Shown: positions 48,982 through 57,259 of the stretch, in pieces | Position numbering within the stretch: the stretch's first letter is position 1 | Layout of the letters: every line of letters starts with the position of its first letter | Assembly (NCBI RefSeq): GCF_003312915.1 | Contig: NZ_CP030261.1 | Coordinates: 4,650,001-4,714,000 of the forward strand | DNA: 64,000 bases | Source of the DNA: Flavobacterium fluviale | Lineage (GTDB): Bacteria; Bacteroidota; Bacteroidia; Flavobacteriales; Flavobacteriaceae | Reading direction: 5' to 3' | The notes under the pieces: model-generated | Databases searched by the model: none | The model's input: the letters and a program-made list of their open reading frames with translations, nothing else | Told to the model about the DNA's origin: nothing | Position numbers and translations under genes: made by a program

Positions 48982-49842
48982 TCACTTTAATTTAAACTCA
49001 TAAACATTCCCTCCTACTTTATTCGTTTTTTCGTCGGCGATAAGTAGAGTGTTATTGTCTTTAAAAACTATGGCTTCTTTTTGAGAAAAATGATTCAGAT
49101 TAATTTCTGTATGAGTTCCTTTGTGGAATAAATCTCCTTTAAAACCTTTAAACAAAAGAACTTTATCATGACTCAATAAAGCTACTTTTTTTCCGTCTGG
49201 ACTTATTGTGGCGCTTGTTAAAACACAATGATTGTAATTATTACAAGTTTTAAACTCGCCAATTTTTACTGCTTTTTGAGTTCCTTGTGCATTTTTGATT
49301 TTGTAAATAAATGCAGTTCCATCAAAACCTTTACTTCTGTTTTTTGTAAAAAGATAAAAGTAGCCGCCTTGTTCAAAAAAACCTTCCACATCATAAAACA
49401 TTTCTTTTTTCTTTGGAGGAAATTCGGTTTGTTCTGTATAAGAAAATGAAACTTTATATTCGGCTTTAGCCTGATCTTTGTTTAATTCTCCTTTCGCAAT
49501 TTTATAAATACATAAATCTCTGCGTTCATTATCATTATTCCCAAAATCACCAATGTAAATATTTCCAGATTTATCTTTTGTAATATCTTCCCAATCAATA
49601 TTTTCTGCATTAGAGATTGTAATTGTTTTTTCTAATTTTCCTTTAGAATCAATTGCATAAATTGCATTTTTATTACCGCTGTCTTCTAACGTGTAAATTA
49701 TATTTTTTTCAGGAAAATAAGTAATTCCAGAAACCTCTTTTAATTTTTTTGGAAGCGAATAAAGCGTTTTCAAATCATCTGCCGACTGCTGCTGGCAAGC
49801 CAATAAAACTATAGAAGCTGCTGCTAAAAAAGATTTTTTCAT
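48982..49842 (-). CDS. SdiA-regulated-like beta-propeller lipoprotein
   Basis: A 286-aa lipoprotein from the ATG at 49842 (an ATG at 49863 is in frame but adds a charged extension before the signal). Lipobox LLAC with the modified Cys followed by QQQSADD. The mature part has beta-propeller blades: KKLKEVSGITYFPEKNIIYT, ENIDWEDITKDKSGNIYIGD, MFYDVEGFFEQGGYFYLFTK, and NHFSQKEAIVFKDNNTLLIA. The E-x-S-G-I and D-W-E-D-I-x patterns fit the SdiA-regulated/phytase-like propeller family. It has no assigned substrate. It is separated by 48 bases from the kinase-like gene upstream and may be co-transcribed. Confidence 0.75.
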   Translation of the reverse strand: MKKSFLAAASIVLLACQQQSADDLKTLYSLPKKLKEVSGITYFPEKNIIYTLEDSGNKNAIYAIDSKGKLEKTITISNAENIDWEDITKDKSGNIYIGDFGNNDNERRDLCIYKIAKGELNKDQAKAEYKVSFSYTEQTEFPPKKKEMFYDVEGFFEQGGYFYLFTKNRSKGFDGTAFIYKIKNAQGTQKAVKIGEFKTCNNYNHCVLTSATISPDGKKVALLSHDKVLLFKGFKGDLFHKGTHTEINLNHFSQKEAIVFKDNNTLLIADEKTNKVGGNVYEFKLK

Positions 49843-49890
49843 AAGATTATATTTTTTTGTCATCCTGTAGAATCAGGAACCACAATATTT

Positions 49891-50943
49891 CTAAACTAAG
49901 TTTGTGTTTTTAAAATTACGGATAATAAATTCAAATGCCGCGTGCATAATATGCCCCATTGATTTGGCATTTTTAAATTTCATATCATTAGTGTATCGGT
50001 ACAATTCCATTTTTAATTGATTCAGATGTTCTTCGGTCGAAATAGTATCGTGACACATTATATTTAAGAGTTTTTTAATCCTGTTTTCTGCCGAATGAAT
50101 ACGTTTGGCCAAAATCGCTCTTTCTTCATCTTTATATTGAATAATAGAACGTTCCTCTAATTTTTCTTTGATGAGCTGAATCATCGGATAATTTTCTTTG
50201 AAAAACTGTGGTCGATAGACCTTGAAATTTCCTTCGTAACATTGCTGGTCAAAATCGATTGGACGAATTTTATACACTACTTGATCAAAATCGTGAATTG
50301 GGACAATTACATAATTGTAAGCCCGCATATCGCCCAAAAGCCGGATCATACAGCGTTCGTTAAACTTTACAAACTCTTTTGCAATTTGCGCTTTTTCCAT
50401 TTCAGAACAGTTCTCTAACAAAGTATCCATAAACACATCACCTGGAATCCCGATAATATGCTCTTCAATCAAAGTGTCTTTATAAACCAAAAAGTTGATT
50501 TTATCCGGCGAAAGAATATCTTCCAATTCTAAACCATAAATTCGCGAAGCATCGGCTTTTTTAATATAAAAATGAACATAATTGTCGTTGAGAATATTTC
50601 GAACTTTAATTCTAAAGGGTTTCGAATTCCCAAAGGTGCAATAATCAATGGCATCGATATTAAGAAATTGAATTATCTCGCTGTTACCATCTGAGTGCAG
50701 TAGAGAATATATTTTTTTTAAGTTTAAATCAATTTCATTACGCTCAAATTCGTTGTAGTAGACGCGAATCCAAAGCGTATCATTATCATATTTATCATAA
50801 ACATTTACCGAGCCTGAAAAACGAAGCAAGTCATCATAAAACACAGAAACTTTAGAAATACGTTCGTACCGCTCCAAATAGTTTAAAAGCTGCTGCGTTA
50901 AAGGATAAGAAGGTTTTTTTAAAACCATTAAAGGCTCGCTCAT
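49891..50943 (-). CDS. Cytoplasmic protein with kinase-like catalytic motifs, function unknown
   Basis: A 350-aa protein of unknown function. Its C-terminal two-thirds have features of the protein-kinase/aminoglycoside-phosphotransferase fold: a Lys pair at 128-129 in a strand (VHFYIKKADASRIYG), a hinge-like EEHIIGIPGDVFMD, then a catalytic-loop-like RLLGDMRAYNYVIVPIHD (Asp205...Asn210) and a metal-loop-like IRPIDFDQQ (Asp230, Asp232). The Asp-x4-Asn then D-F-D order is that of kinase loops. The last 90 residues are helical and lysine-rich. No membrane segment or signal peptide. I do not recognise a named family; it may be a small-molecule or protein kinase. Confidence 0.55.
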   Translation of the reverse strand: MSEPLMVLKKPSYPLTQQLLNYLERYERISKVSVFYDDLLRFSGSVNVYDKYDNDTLWIRVYYNEFERNEIDLNLKKIYSLLHSDGNSEIIQFLNIDAIDYCTFGNSKPFRIKVRNILNDNYVHFYIKKADASRIYGLELEDILSPDKINFLVYKDTLIEEHIIGIPGDVFMDTLLENCSEMEKAQIAKEFVKFNERCMIRLLGDMRAYNYVIVPIHDFDQVVYKIRPIDFDQQCYEGNFKVYRPQFFKENYPMIQLIKEKLEERSIIQYKDEERAILAKRIHSAENRIKKLLNIMCHDTISTEEHLNQLKMELYRYTNDMKFKNAKSMGHIMHAAFEFIIRNFKNTNLV

Positions 50944-51048
50944 TTTTAATATCTTTATTACAAATTTACATCAATAGGATTAAAGTTTGAATTTAAAGTA
51001 ACAAAATTCAATTTGGCTCGTCATACTAAAAACTAAAACCAGAAAAAT

Positions 51049-51960
51049 TTGGAAACCATCTTAACGATTGAAAATCTGAATAAGAGATACGGGCGCATTC
51101 AAGCCTTAAAAAATGTATCTTTTAGCATACAAAAAGGCCGCGTTTATGGCATACTTGGCCCAAACGGAAGCGGAAAATCGACAACATTAGGAATTGTACT
51201 GAATGTTGTTAATAAATCTTCTGGCAGTTACCGCTGGTTTGACGGTAATGTAGAAACGCATGAAGCTTTGAAAAAAGTTGGTGCAATTATAGAGCGCCCC
51301 AACTTTTATCCGTATATGACAGCTGAGCAAAACCTAAAATTGGTCTGCAAAATCAAAAACATTAATTATTCTAAAGTTAATGAAAAGCTCGAATTGGTGG
51401 GTTTAAGCGAAAGAAAAGACAGCAAATTCAGTACTTTTTCGTTAGGAATGAAACAGCGTTTAGCGATTGCATCTGCGCTTTTAAATGACCCTGAAATTTT
51501 AATTTTGGATGAACCTACAAACGGACTAGATCCACAGGGAATTCATCAGATTCGAGATATTATTAAAAAAATTGCTTCGCAGGGAACTACTATTTTATTG
51601 GCATCACATTTATTAGATGAAGTTGAAAAAGTGTGCTCTGAGGTAATTGTTTTAAGAAAAGGAGAAGTTTTATACTCTGGTTCTGTTGACGGAATGTCAT
51701 CGAATGAAGGTTTCTTTGAAATCTCCTCTGATGACAATACGGCTCTAAAAACTGTTTTAAGCGAACATACTGCCGTGGCTCAAATTAAAGAAGAAGAGGG
51801 AAAAGTTTTAGTGTATTTAAAATCTGACTTATCAGCTTCTGAATTGAATCAATTTTTATTCTCTAAAAACGTAATTCTAAATCATTTAGTAAAACGTAAA
51901 AATAGTTTAGAAGCACAATTTTTAGAATTAACCAAAAATGCCATTATTCAAAAAAACTAA
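51049..51960 (+). CDS. ABC-2 transporter ATP-binding protein
   Basis: A 303-aa ATPase starting at TTG (51049); no ATG precedes the conserved METILTIENLNKRYGRIQAL start. Walker A GPNGSGKST is at 37-45, the Q-loop region is PNFYPYMTAEQNLKL, the signature motif is in FSLGMKQRLAIASAL, Walker B with LILDEPTNGLDP, and the H-loop is LLASHLLDEVEK. The C-terminal 80 residues are the regulatory extension common in ABC-2 exporters. It pairs with the permease 3 bases downstream; together they form an export system whose substrate is unknown. Confidence 0.93.
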   Translation: METILTIENLNKRYGRIQALKNVSFSIQKGRVYGILGPNGSGKSTTLGIVLNVVNKSSGSYRWFDGNVETHEALKKVGAIIERPNFYPYMTAEQNLKLVCKIKNINYSKVNEKLELVGLSERKDSKFSTFSLGMKQRLAIASALLNDPEILILDEPTNGLDPQGIHQIRDIIKKIASQGTTILLASHLLDEVEKVCSEVIVLRKGEVLYSGSVDGMSSNEGFFEISSDDNTALKTVLSEHTAVAQIKEEEGKVLVYLKSDLSASELNQFLFSKNVILNHLVKRKNSLEAQFLELTKNAIIQKN

Positions 51961-51963
51961 ACC

Positions 51964-52800
51964 ATGAAAAGACTTCTCTCTATAGAACTTCAAAAAATCT
52001 GGATGAACAAGGCCAGCCGTATATTAACACTAACTTATTTTATCTTACTTTCATTTATAGCGTTAATTGCTGCTATAAAATTTGACATTGGTGTTTTTAA
52101 ATTTCACCTCGCGGAAATGGGAATTTTTAATTTTCCTTTTATCTGGCATTTTAATACTTATGTTGCTGCCATCCTTAAATTTTTTCTAGCTATTGTAATT
52201 GTCTCCATGATGGCGAATGAATATAGTTACGGAACTTTAAAACAAAACTTGATAGACGGCCTTAGTAAAAAGGAGTTTATTTTATCAAAGTTTTTAACGG
52301 TGGTTTTATTTGCATTTGCCTCTACAGTATTTGTTTTTGTAATGAGTTTAATATTAGGGTTATTTTTCTCTTCTTATACCGAATTTGATATTATTTTTAG
52401 TGACTTAGATTACCTTTTGGCTTTTTTCGTAAAATTGACAGGATTCTTTTCTTTCTGTTTATTTCTTGGAATTTTAGTTAAAAGATCTGCATTTGCATTA
52501 GGTTTTCTTTTAGTTTGGAGCATACTAGAAGGAATAATAAAAGCTACTTTGGCTTTTAGAATTTTCCCAGAAAGCAATACCGATGAGAAAATTACACAAT
52601 TTCTTCCTTTAGAATCTATGTCAAACTTAATTGTAAATCCAGGACCAAGATTATCAGTAATTAAAAATATTGGTTCACAGATGGGGATAGAAACTGATAT
52701 TGATTACAGCGTAAACTATCTAGCTGTTTTAATTGTTTTGATCTGGACTTCTTTATTTGTTTGTTTTTCTTACAAATTATTAAAAAATAGAGATTTGTAG
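51964..52800 (+). CDS. ABC-2 transporter permease
   Basis: A 278-aa inner-membrane permease with six helices: ILTLTYFILLSFIALIAAI, YVAAILKFFLAIVIVSMMAN, VVLFAFASTVFVFVMSLILG, LLAFFVKLTGFFSFCLFLG, LVKRSAFALGFLLVWSILEG and YLAVLIVLIWTSLFVCFSY. SYGTLKQNLIDGLSKKEF is the loop segment typical of ABC-2 permeases that follow such ATPases. It follows the ATPase gene by 3 bases and is followed by a T9SS cargo gene 15 bases later, which is probably in the same transcript. Confidence 0.88.
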   Translation: MKRLLSIELQKIWMNKASRILTLTYFILLSFIALIAAIKFDIGVFKFHLAEMGIFNFPFIWHFNTYVAAILKFFLAIVIVSMMANEYSYGTLKQNLIDGLSKKEFILSKFLTVVLFAFASTVFVFVMSLILGLFFSSYTEFDIIFSDLDYLLAFFVKLTGFFSFCLFLGILVKRSAFALGFLLVWSILEGIIKATLAFRIFPESNTDEKITQFLPLESMSNLIVNPGPRLSVIKNIGSQMGIETDIDYSVNYLAVLIVLIWTSLFVCFSYKLLKNRDL

Positions 52801-52815
52801 TATATTTGTTATACT

Positions 52816-55164
52816 ATGAAATATTTAAGAATTTTATTGATTCTATTCCTGTTGCTCTGTGCCTTTCCTAAGGCCAGAGCTCAAAATATTTCTGTTAATC
52901 CAAATATAACAGCTGCAGATTTAGCTCAGAATATTTTAATAAATAGTTCTTGTATTAATCTTGAAAATATAAATGCCTCAGGAAATCCGACGCCAAATGA
53001 CCAAAGCTATGCTTCATTTACAGCTGGTGCAAATTTCCCTTTTTCGAGCGGACTAGTTTTAAGTACTTCTCCCAGTAAAAATGCTGAAGGCCCGTACATT
53101 CAAGCAGATTCCAAAGGAACACAAGTCCAGTCATGGAATGGAGATAATGATTTGGATAACGCATTAGGTATCAACGACAGTAAACAAGCCACAGTACTGG
53201 AATTTGATTTTACAGCTTTAACAAATTCAATTAGTTTTAATTATCTGTTTGCTTCAAATGAATATCAATCTTACTACCCTTGCCGATTTTCAGATGGTTT
53301 TGCTTTTTTAATTAAAGAAGCAGGCAGTTCTGAAGATTATAAAAATTTAGCTGTTTTACCCAACTCAACTACACCAGTTTCTGCAACTACTGTGCATCCT
53401 AGAATAAATTCAGTTACTACTGCTCAGGGAGTAATACAAGGATGTGACCCCCAAAATGAAACTTATTTTAACGGCTACAACTCTGCTTCCAGTCCCATTA
53501 ACTATGCGGGACAAACAACAGTCATGAATGCGTACACTGATGTTATTCCTGGTAAAAAATACCATTTGAAATTAGTAATTGCGGATGATGCCACAAGACA
53601 GTATAATTCGGCTGTTTTTATTGAGGGCGGAAGTTTTGTATCGAAAATAAATTTTGGGGAAGACAGAACAGCGGCCAATAATAATCCTATTTGTTATGGG
53701 GAAAATTTTGTTTTAGATACTAAATTAAACCCCGCTGATTACAATTTTAAATGGTTTAAAAAAGATTCATCCAATAATTACAATCAAATTGCTGGCGAAT
53801 CTGATCCTGACTATACCGTAACTTCTGCAGGAATATACAAAGTTGAAGCTGCTATAAAGGGTACAACCTGCATATCAGTTGGTGAAATTACAGTTGAATT
53901 TACCCCTGAAATTGCTTCAACAAACACTTCTTTGTTACAATGTGATGACAACACAGATGGAATTTCTATTTTTAATTTGACAAAAGCTGCAAATATTGTA
54001 AAAAACAATAATACGCAGATTACCAATCAAGGATACTATGAAACCTTAGTCGACGCACAAACCAAAACAAATCCAATAATAAATCCGCAGAGTTACACTA
54101 ACAAAACACCTAATCAACTCGTTTTTGCTAGAATTGAAAACTCTTACGGCTGTTATACCGTCCCACAAATTACTTTAAATATCTCTAGTACCATAATTCC
54201 TGATCAATCTCCAATAGCAACATGTGACGGAGATGAAATTCAAGATGGTTTGTATCAATTTAATTTAAGTTCTGAAGTTACACCACAAATCTTAACAGGA
54301 CTTCCGACGGGATTAGTTATTAATTATTATTTGACGGCAGATAACGCTATAACAGAAACAAATGCACTTCCAAACATTTTCAAAAATACGATCCCAAATA
54401 GTCAAACTATTTATGCTCGGGCAGCTAATGGATCCGACTGTTATGACATCGTGCCTATTGAGTTAGTTGTACATACTTTTGATCCAGCAAATTTTGAAGA
54501 TGAAATACTCTATCTATGCAAAGGAGATGAAATAACATTATCAGTTGCAACTGGCTTTAAAAGCTACACTTGGTCAAATGGAGAAACGACAAATTCAACA
54601 AGAGTAACTAGTGCAGGAAATTATTCTGTTCAAGTTACCAACTCAAATGATTGTCAAAAAACTAAGACTTTTAAAGTAATTTTATCCGAACCTGCCGTAA
54701 TTACTGGAGTTGAAGTAAAAGATTTTTCTGGAGTAGATAATACTGTATCAATTCAATATACGGGAGCTGGGAATTATGAATTTTCTCTTGAAGGATCAGT
54801 TTTTCAAGATAATCCCACATTTACACAAGTAAATCCTGGAATCTACAATGTTGCAGCTCGAGACAAAAATGGCTGTGGTATATCCAACTCATTTTTAGTT
54901 TATGTTTTAGATTATCCACGATTTTTCACTCCAAACGAAGATGGTTTCAATGATTTATGGACAATTAAAAATATAGATCAAATGCCGGATTATACTATTT
55001 CAATTTTTGATCGTTACGGAAAACTGTTAAAGCAAATGAATCAAAACAATACAGGCTGGAATGGGATTTTTAATGGACAGCAATTACCTGCAGATGATTA
55101 TTGGTTTACTCTTCAATTCATTAATGGAAAAAATGTAAAAGGCCATTTTTCTCTGAAAAGATAG
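52816..55164 (+). CDS. Secreted protein with choice-of-anchor L domain and T9SS type B sorting signal
   Basis: A 782-aa secreted protein. Signal peptide about 1-22 (LLILFLLLCAFPKARAQ). Residues about 25-275 form a choice-of-anchor L domain (SSCINLENINASGNPTPNDQ, FPFSSGLVLSTSPSKNAEG, SISFNYLFASNEYQSYYP, KYHLKLVIADDATRQYNSAV). Immunoglobulin-like repeats follow (FKWFKKDSSNNYNQ; KSYTWSNGETTNSTRV). The last 80 residues, beginning YPRFFTPNEDGFNDLWTIKN and including ISIFDRYGKLLKQMNQNN and GWNGIFNGQQLPADDYWF, are the type B sorting domain recognised by the type IX system. So it is exported through T9SS and either surface-bound or released. Ligand unknown. Confidence 0.9.
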   Translation: MKYLRILLILFLLLCAFPKARAQNISVNPNITAADLAQNILINSSCINLENINASGNPTPNDQSYASFTAGANFPFSSGLVLSTSPSKNAEGPYIQADSKGTQVQSWNGDNDLDNALGINDSKQATVLEFDFTALTNSISFNYLFASNEYQSYYPCRFSDGFAFLIKEAGSSEDYKNLAVLPNSTTPVSATTVHPRINSVTTAQGVIQGCDPQNETYFNGYNSASSPINYAGQTTVMNAYTDVIPGKKYHLKLVIADDATRQYNSAVFIEGGSFVSKINFGEDRTAANNNPICYGENFVLDTKLNPADYNFKWFKKDSSNNYNQIAGESDPDYTVTSAGIYKVEAAIKGTTCISVGEITVEFTPEIASTNTSLLQCDDNTDGISIFNLTKAANIVKNNNTQITNQGYYETLVDAQTKTNPIINPQSYTNKTPNQLVFARIENSYGCYTVPQITLNISSTIIPDQSPIATCDGDEIQDGLYQFNLSSEVTPQILTGLPTGLVINYYLTADNAITETNALPNIFKNTIPNSQTIYARAANGSDCYDIVPIELVVHTFDPANFEDEILYLCKGDEITLSVATGFKSYTWSNGETTNSTRVTSAGNYSVQVTNSNDCQKTKTFKVILSEPAVITGVEVKDFSGVDNTVSIQYTGAGNYEFSLEGSVFQDNPTFTQVNPGIYNVAARDKNGCGISNSFLVYVLDYPRFFTPNEDGFNDLWTIKNIDQMPDYTISIFDRYGKLLKQMNQNNTGWNGIFNGQQLPADDYWFTLQFINGKNVKGHFSLKR

Positions 55165-55235
55165 CGTTTTAAATTCCAAAATTTGAAATTTGAAATTCCA
55201 ATTTTAAAAAGCAATTTCAATCAAAGCATAAAAAT

Positions 55236-55276
55236 AAAAATCCCAAATTCTTTAATGGAATTTGGGATTTTTTATA
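55236..55276. terminator. Terminator between convergent genes
   Basis: AAAAATCCCAAATTC (55236-55250), loop of 7, complement GAATTTGGGATTTTT (55258-55272) then T. It ends the T9SS cargo gene and, with A-rich sequence on the other side, probably typA as well. Confidence 0.85.
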
Positions 55277-55293
55277 TTGAAAATTAAATCGAA

Positions 55294-57090
55294 TTAGATT
55301 TTATATCTTTTTCTATCAGTTTCACTTAAATAAATCTTTCTTAAACGAAGAGATTTTGGAGTAACTTCAACATACTCATCTTTTTGAATATATTCTAAAG
55401 CTTCTTCTAGTGAAAATTTAACAGCTGGAATAATTCTAGCTTTATCATCAGCTCCAGAAGAACGTACGTTAGAAAGTTTTTTCGTTTTAGTAACGTTAAC
55501 AGTCATATCGTCGCTACGAGTATTTTCTCCAATAACCTGACCTTCATAAATATCTTCGTTAGGATCAACAAAGAATTTACCACGATCTTGTAATTTATCG
55601 ATAGAGTAAGGAATTGCTTTTCCGTTTTCCATAGAGATTAATGAACCATTGTTACGTCCAGGAATTTCTCCTTTGTAAGGCTCATATCCAATGAATCGGT
55701 GTGCCATGATAGCTTCACCAGCAGTAGCAGTAAGCAATTGATTTCTTAAACCAATAATTCCACGAGATGGGATGTTAAATTTAATAATCATACGCTCTCC
55801 TTTACCTTCCATAGAAAGCATTTCACCTTTACGGATAGTAACGAATTCAACAGCTCTACCTGAAAGGTTTTCTGGTAAATCAATAGTTAACTCCTCAATT
55901 GGCTCACATTTAACACCATCAACTTCTTTAATGATTACCTGTGGCTGCCCAATTTGAAGCTCATATCCTTCTCTTCTCATTGTTTCAATAAGAACAGATA
56001 AGTGTAATACACCACGACCAAAAACCATGAATTTATCAGCAGAATCAGTTTCTCCAACTTTCATTGCTAAGTTTTTCTCAAGCTCTTTTGTTAATCTTTC
56101 ACGAATATGTCTAGAAGTAACAAATTTACCTTCTTTACCAAAGAAAGGAGAATCGTTAATTGTAAACAACATACTCATTGTTGGCTCATCGATAGCAATA
56201 GTTTGTAAAGCTTCTGGATTTTCAAAGTCAGCGATAGTATCACCAATTTCAAAACCTTCAATACCAACTACAGCACAAATATCTCCAGCAATAACTTGTT
56301 CTACTTTTCTACGGCCTAAACCTTCAAAAGTGTGTAATTCTTTAATTCTAGATTTAATTACTTTACCGTCTCTTTTTACCAAAGAGATTGGCATACCTTC
56401 TTTCAAAACACCTCTTTCAAGACGACCAATTGCGATACGACCTGTAAAAGAAGAGAAATCTAAAGATGTAATTAACATTTGAGGAGTACCTTCAGAAACT
56501 TTTGGAGCAGGAACATTAGCAATAACCATATCTAATAATGGTTCAATGTTTTCTGTTTGATTTCTCCAATCATCAGACATCCAGTTGTTCTTAGCAGAAC
56601 CGTAAACCGCTGGGAAATCTAATTGCTCTTCAGTTGCGCCTAATTCAAACATTAGATCAAAAACTTTCTCGTGAACTTCTTCTGGAGTACAGTTTTCTTT
56701 ATCAACTTTATTGATAACTACGCAAGGTTTCAATCCTAAATCAATCGCTTTCTGCAAAACGAAACGAGTTTGTGGCATTGGTCCCTCGAAAGCATCAACT
56801 AGCAAACATACACCATCGGCCATGTTCAATACACGTTCAACTTCACCACCAAAATCGGCGTGGCCTGGAGTGTCAATAATATTGATTTTTGTTCCTTTAT
56901 ATTGAACCGATACGTTTTTAGAAGTAATTGTAATACCTCTCTCACGCTCTAAATCGTTATTATCTAGGATTAAATCACCTGTGTTTTCGTTTTCACGAAA
57001 TAATTGACAGTGATACATAATTTTATCAACCAAAGTGGTTTTACCGTGATCGACGTGGGCAATAATTGCAATGTTTCTAATAGATTCCAT
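55294..57090 (-). CDS. typA: Ribosome-associated GTPase TypA/BipA
   Basis: A 598-aa translational GTPase involved in ribosome assembly and stress or cold adaptation. G-domain motifs: AHVDHGKTTLVDKIM (P-loop), the effector-region ERERGITITSKNVSV, DTPGHADFGGEVERVLN, INKVDKENCTPEEV and YGSAKNNW. Then the beta-barrel domain 2 and two alpha-beta domains (ERLTKELEKNLAMKVGETDS, GRGVLHLSVLIETMRREGYE) and the TypA-specific C-terminal domain (PNEDIYEGQVIGENTRSDDM). Start ATG at 57090; a -7 element TACCTTTG lies on the minus strand at 57117-57110. Full-length. Confidence 0.96.
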   Translation of the reverse strand: MESIRNIAIIAHVDHGKTTLVDKIMYHCQLFRENENTGDLILDNNDLERERGITITSKNVSVQYKGTKINIIDTPGHADFGGEVERVLNMADGVCLLVDAFEGPMPQTRFVLQKAIDLGLKPCVVINKVDKENCTPEEVHEKVFDLMFELGATEEQLDFPAVYGSAKNNWMSDDWRNQTENIEPLLDMVIANVPAPKVSEGTPQMLITSLDFSSFTGRIAIGRLERGVLKEGMPISLVKRDGKVIKSRIKELHTFEGLGRRKVEQVIAGDICAVVGIEGFEIGDTIADFENPEALQTIAIDEPTMSMLFTINDSPFFGKEGKFVTSRHIRERLTKELEKNLAMKVGETDSADKFMVFGRGVLHLSVLIETMRREGYELQIGQPQVIIKEVDGVKCEPIEELTIDLPENLSGRAVEFVTIRKGEMLSMEGKGERMIIKFNIPSRGIIGLRNQLLTATAGEAIMAHRFIGYEPYKGEIPGRNNGSLISMENGKAIPYSIDKLQDRGKFFVDPNEDIYEGQVIGENTRSDDMTVNVTKTKKLSNVRSSGADDKARIIPAVKFSLEEALEYIQKDEYVEVTPKSLRLRKIYLSETDRKRYKI

Positions 57091-57109
57091 CTGTGATTTT
57101 TAATGGCTG

Positions 57110-57117
57110 CAAAGGTA
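57110..57117 (-). promoter_or_regulatory. -7 promoter element of typA
   Basis: TACCTTTG on the minus strand (plus strand CAAAGGTA), 20 bases before the start codon; matches TAnnTTTG. Confidence 0.6.
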
Positions 57118-57231
57118 CACTTTATTTTTTAATAAAAAACGTTTCTAAACATAGTTTACGTATATACAATCAATTAGTTAATATAAAACGCCAAAATATA
57201 GCTTCCAAAATAATATTAACATATGTTTAGT

Positions 57232-57254
57232 TATAGTTAATTTAACTATATTTG
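57232..57254 (+). promoter_or_regulatory. 19-bp palindrome over the -7 element of the PAS-kinase gene
   Basis: TATAGTTAA-T-TTAACTATA (57232-57250) is a perfect palindrome around one central base. Its right arm overlaps the -7 element TATATTTG (57247-57254). The G of that element is only 5 bases before the ATG at 57260, so the transcript would be leaderless or nearly so. A TTTAG at 57226-57230 may serve as an imperfect -33 box. Confidence 0.65.
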
Positions 57255-57259
57255 AAGTA

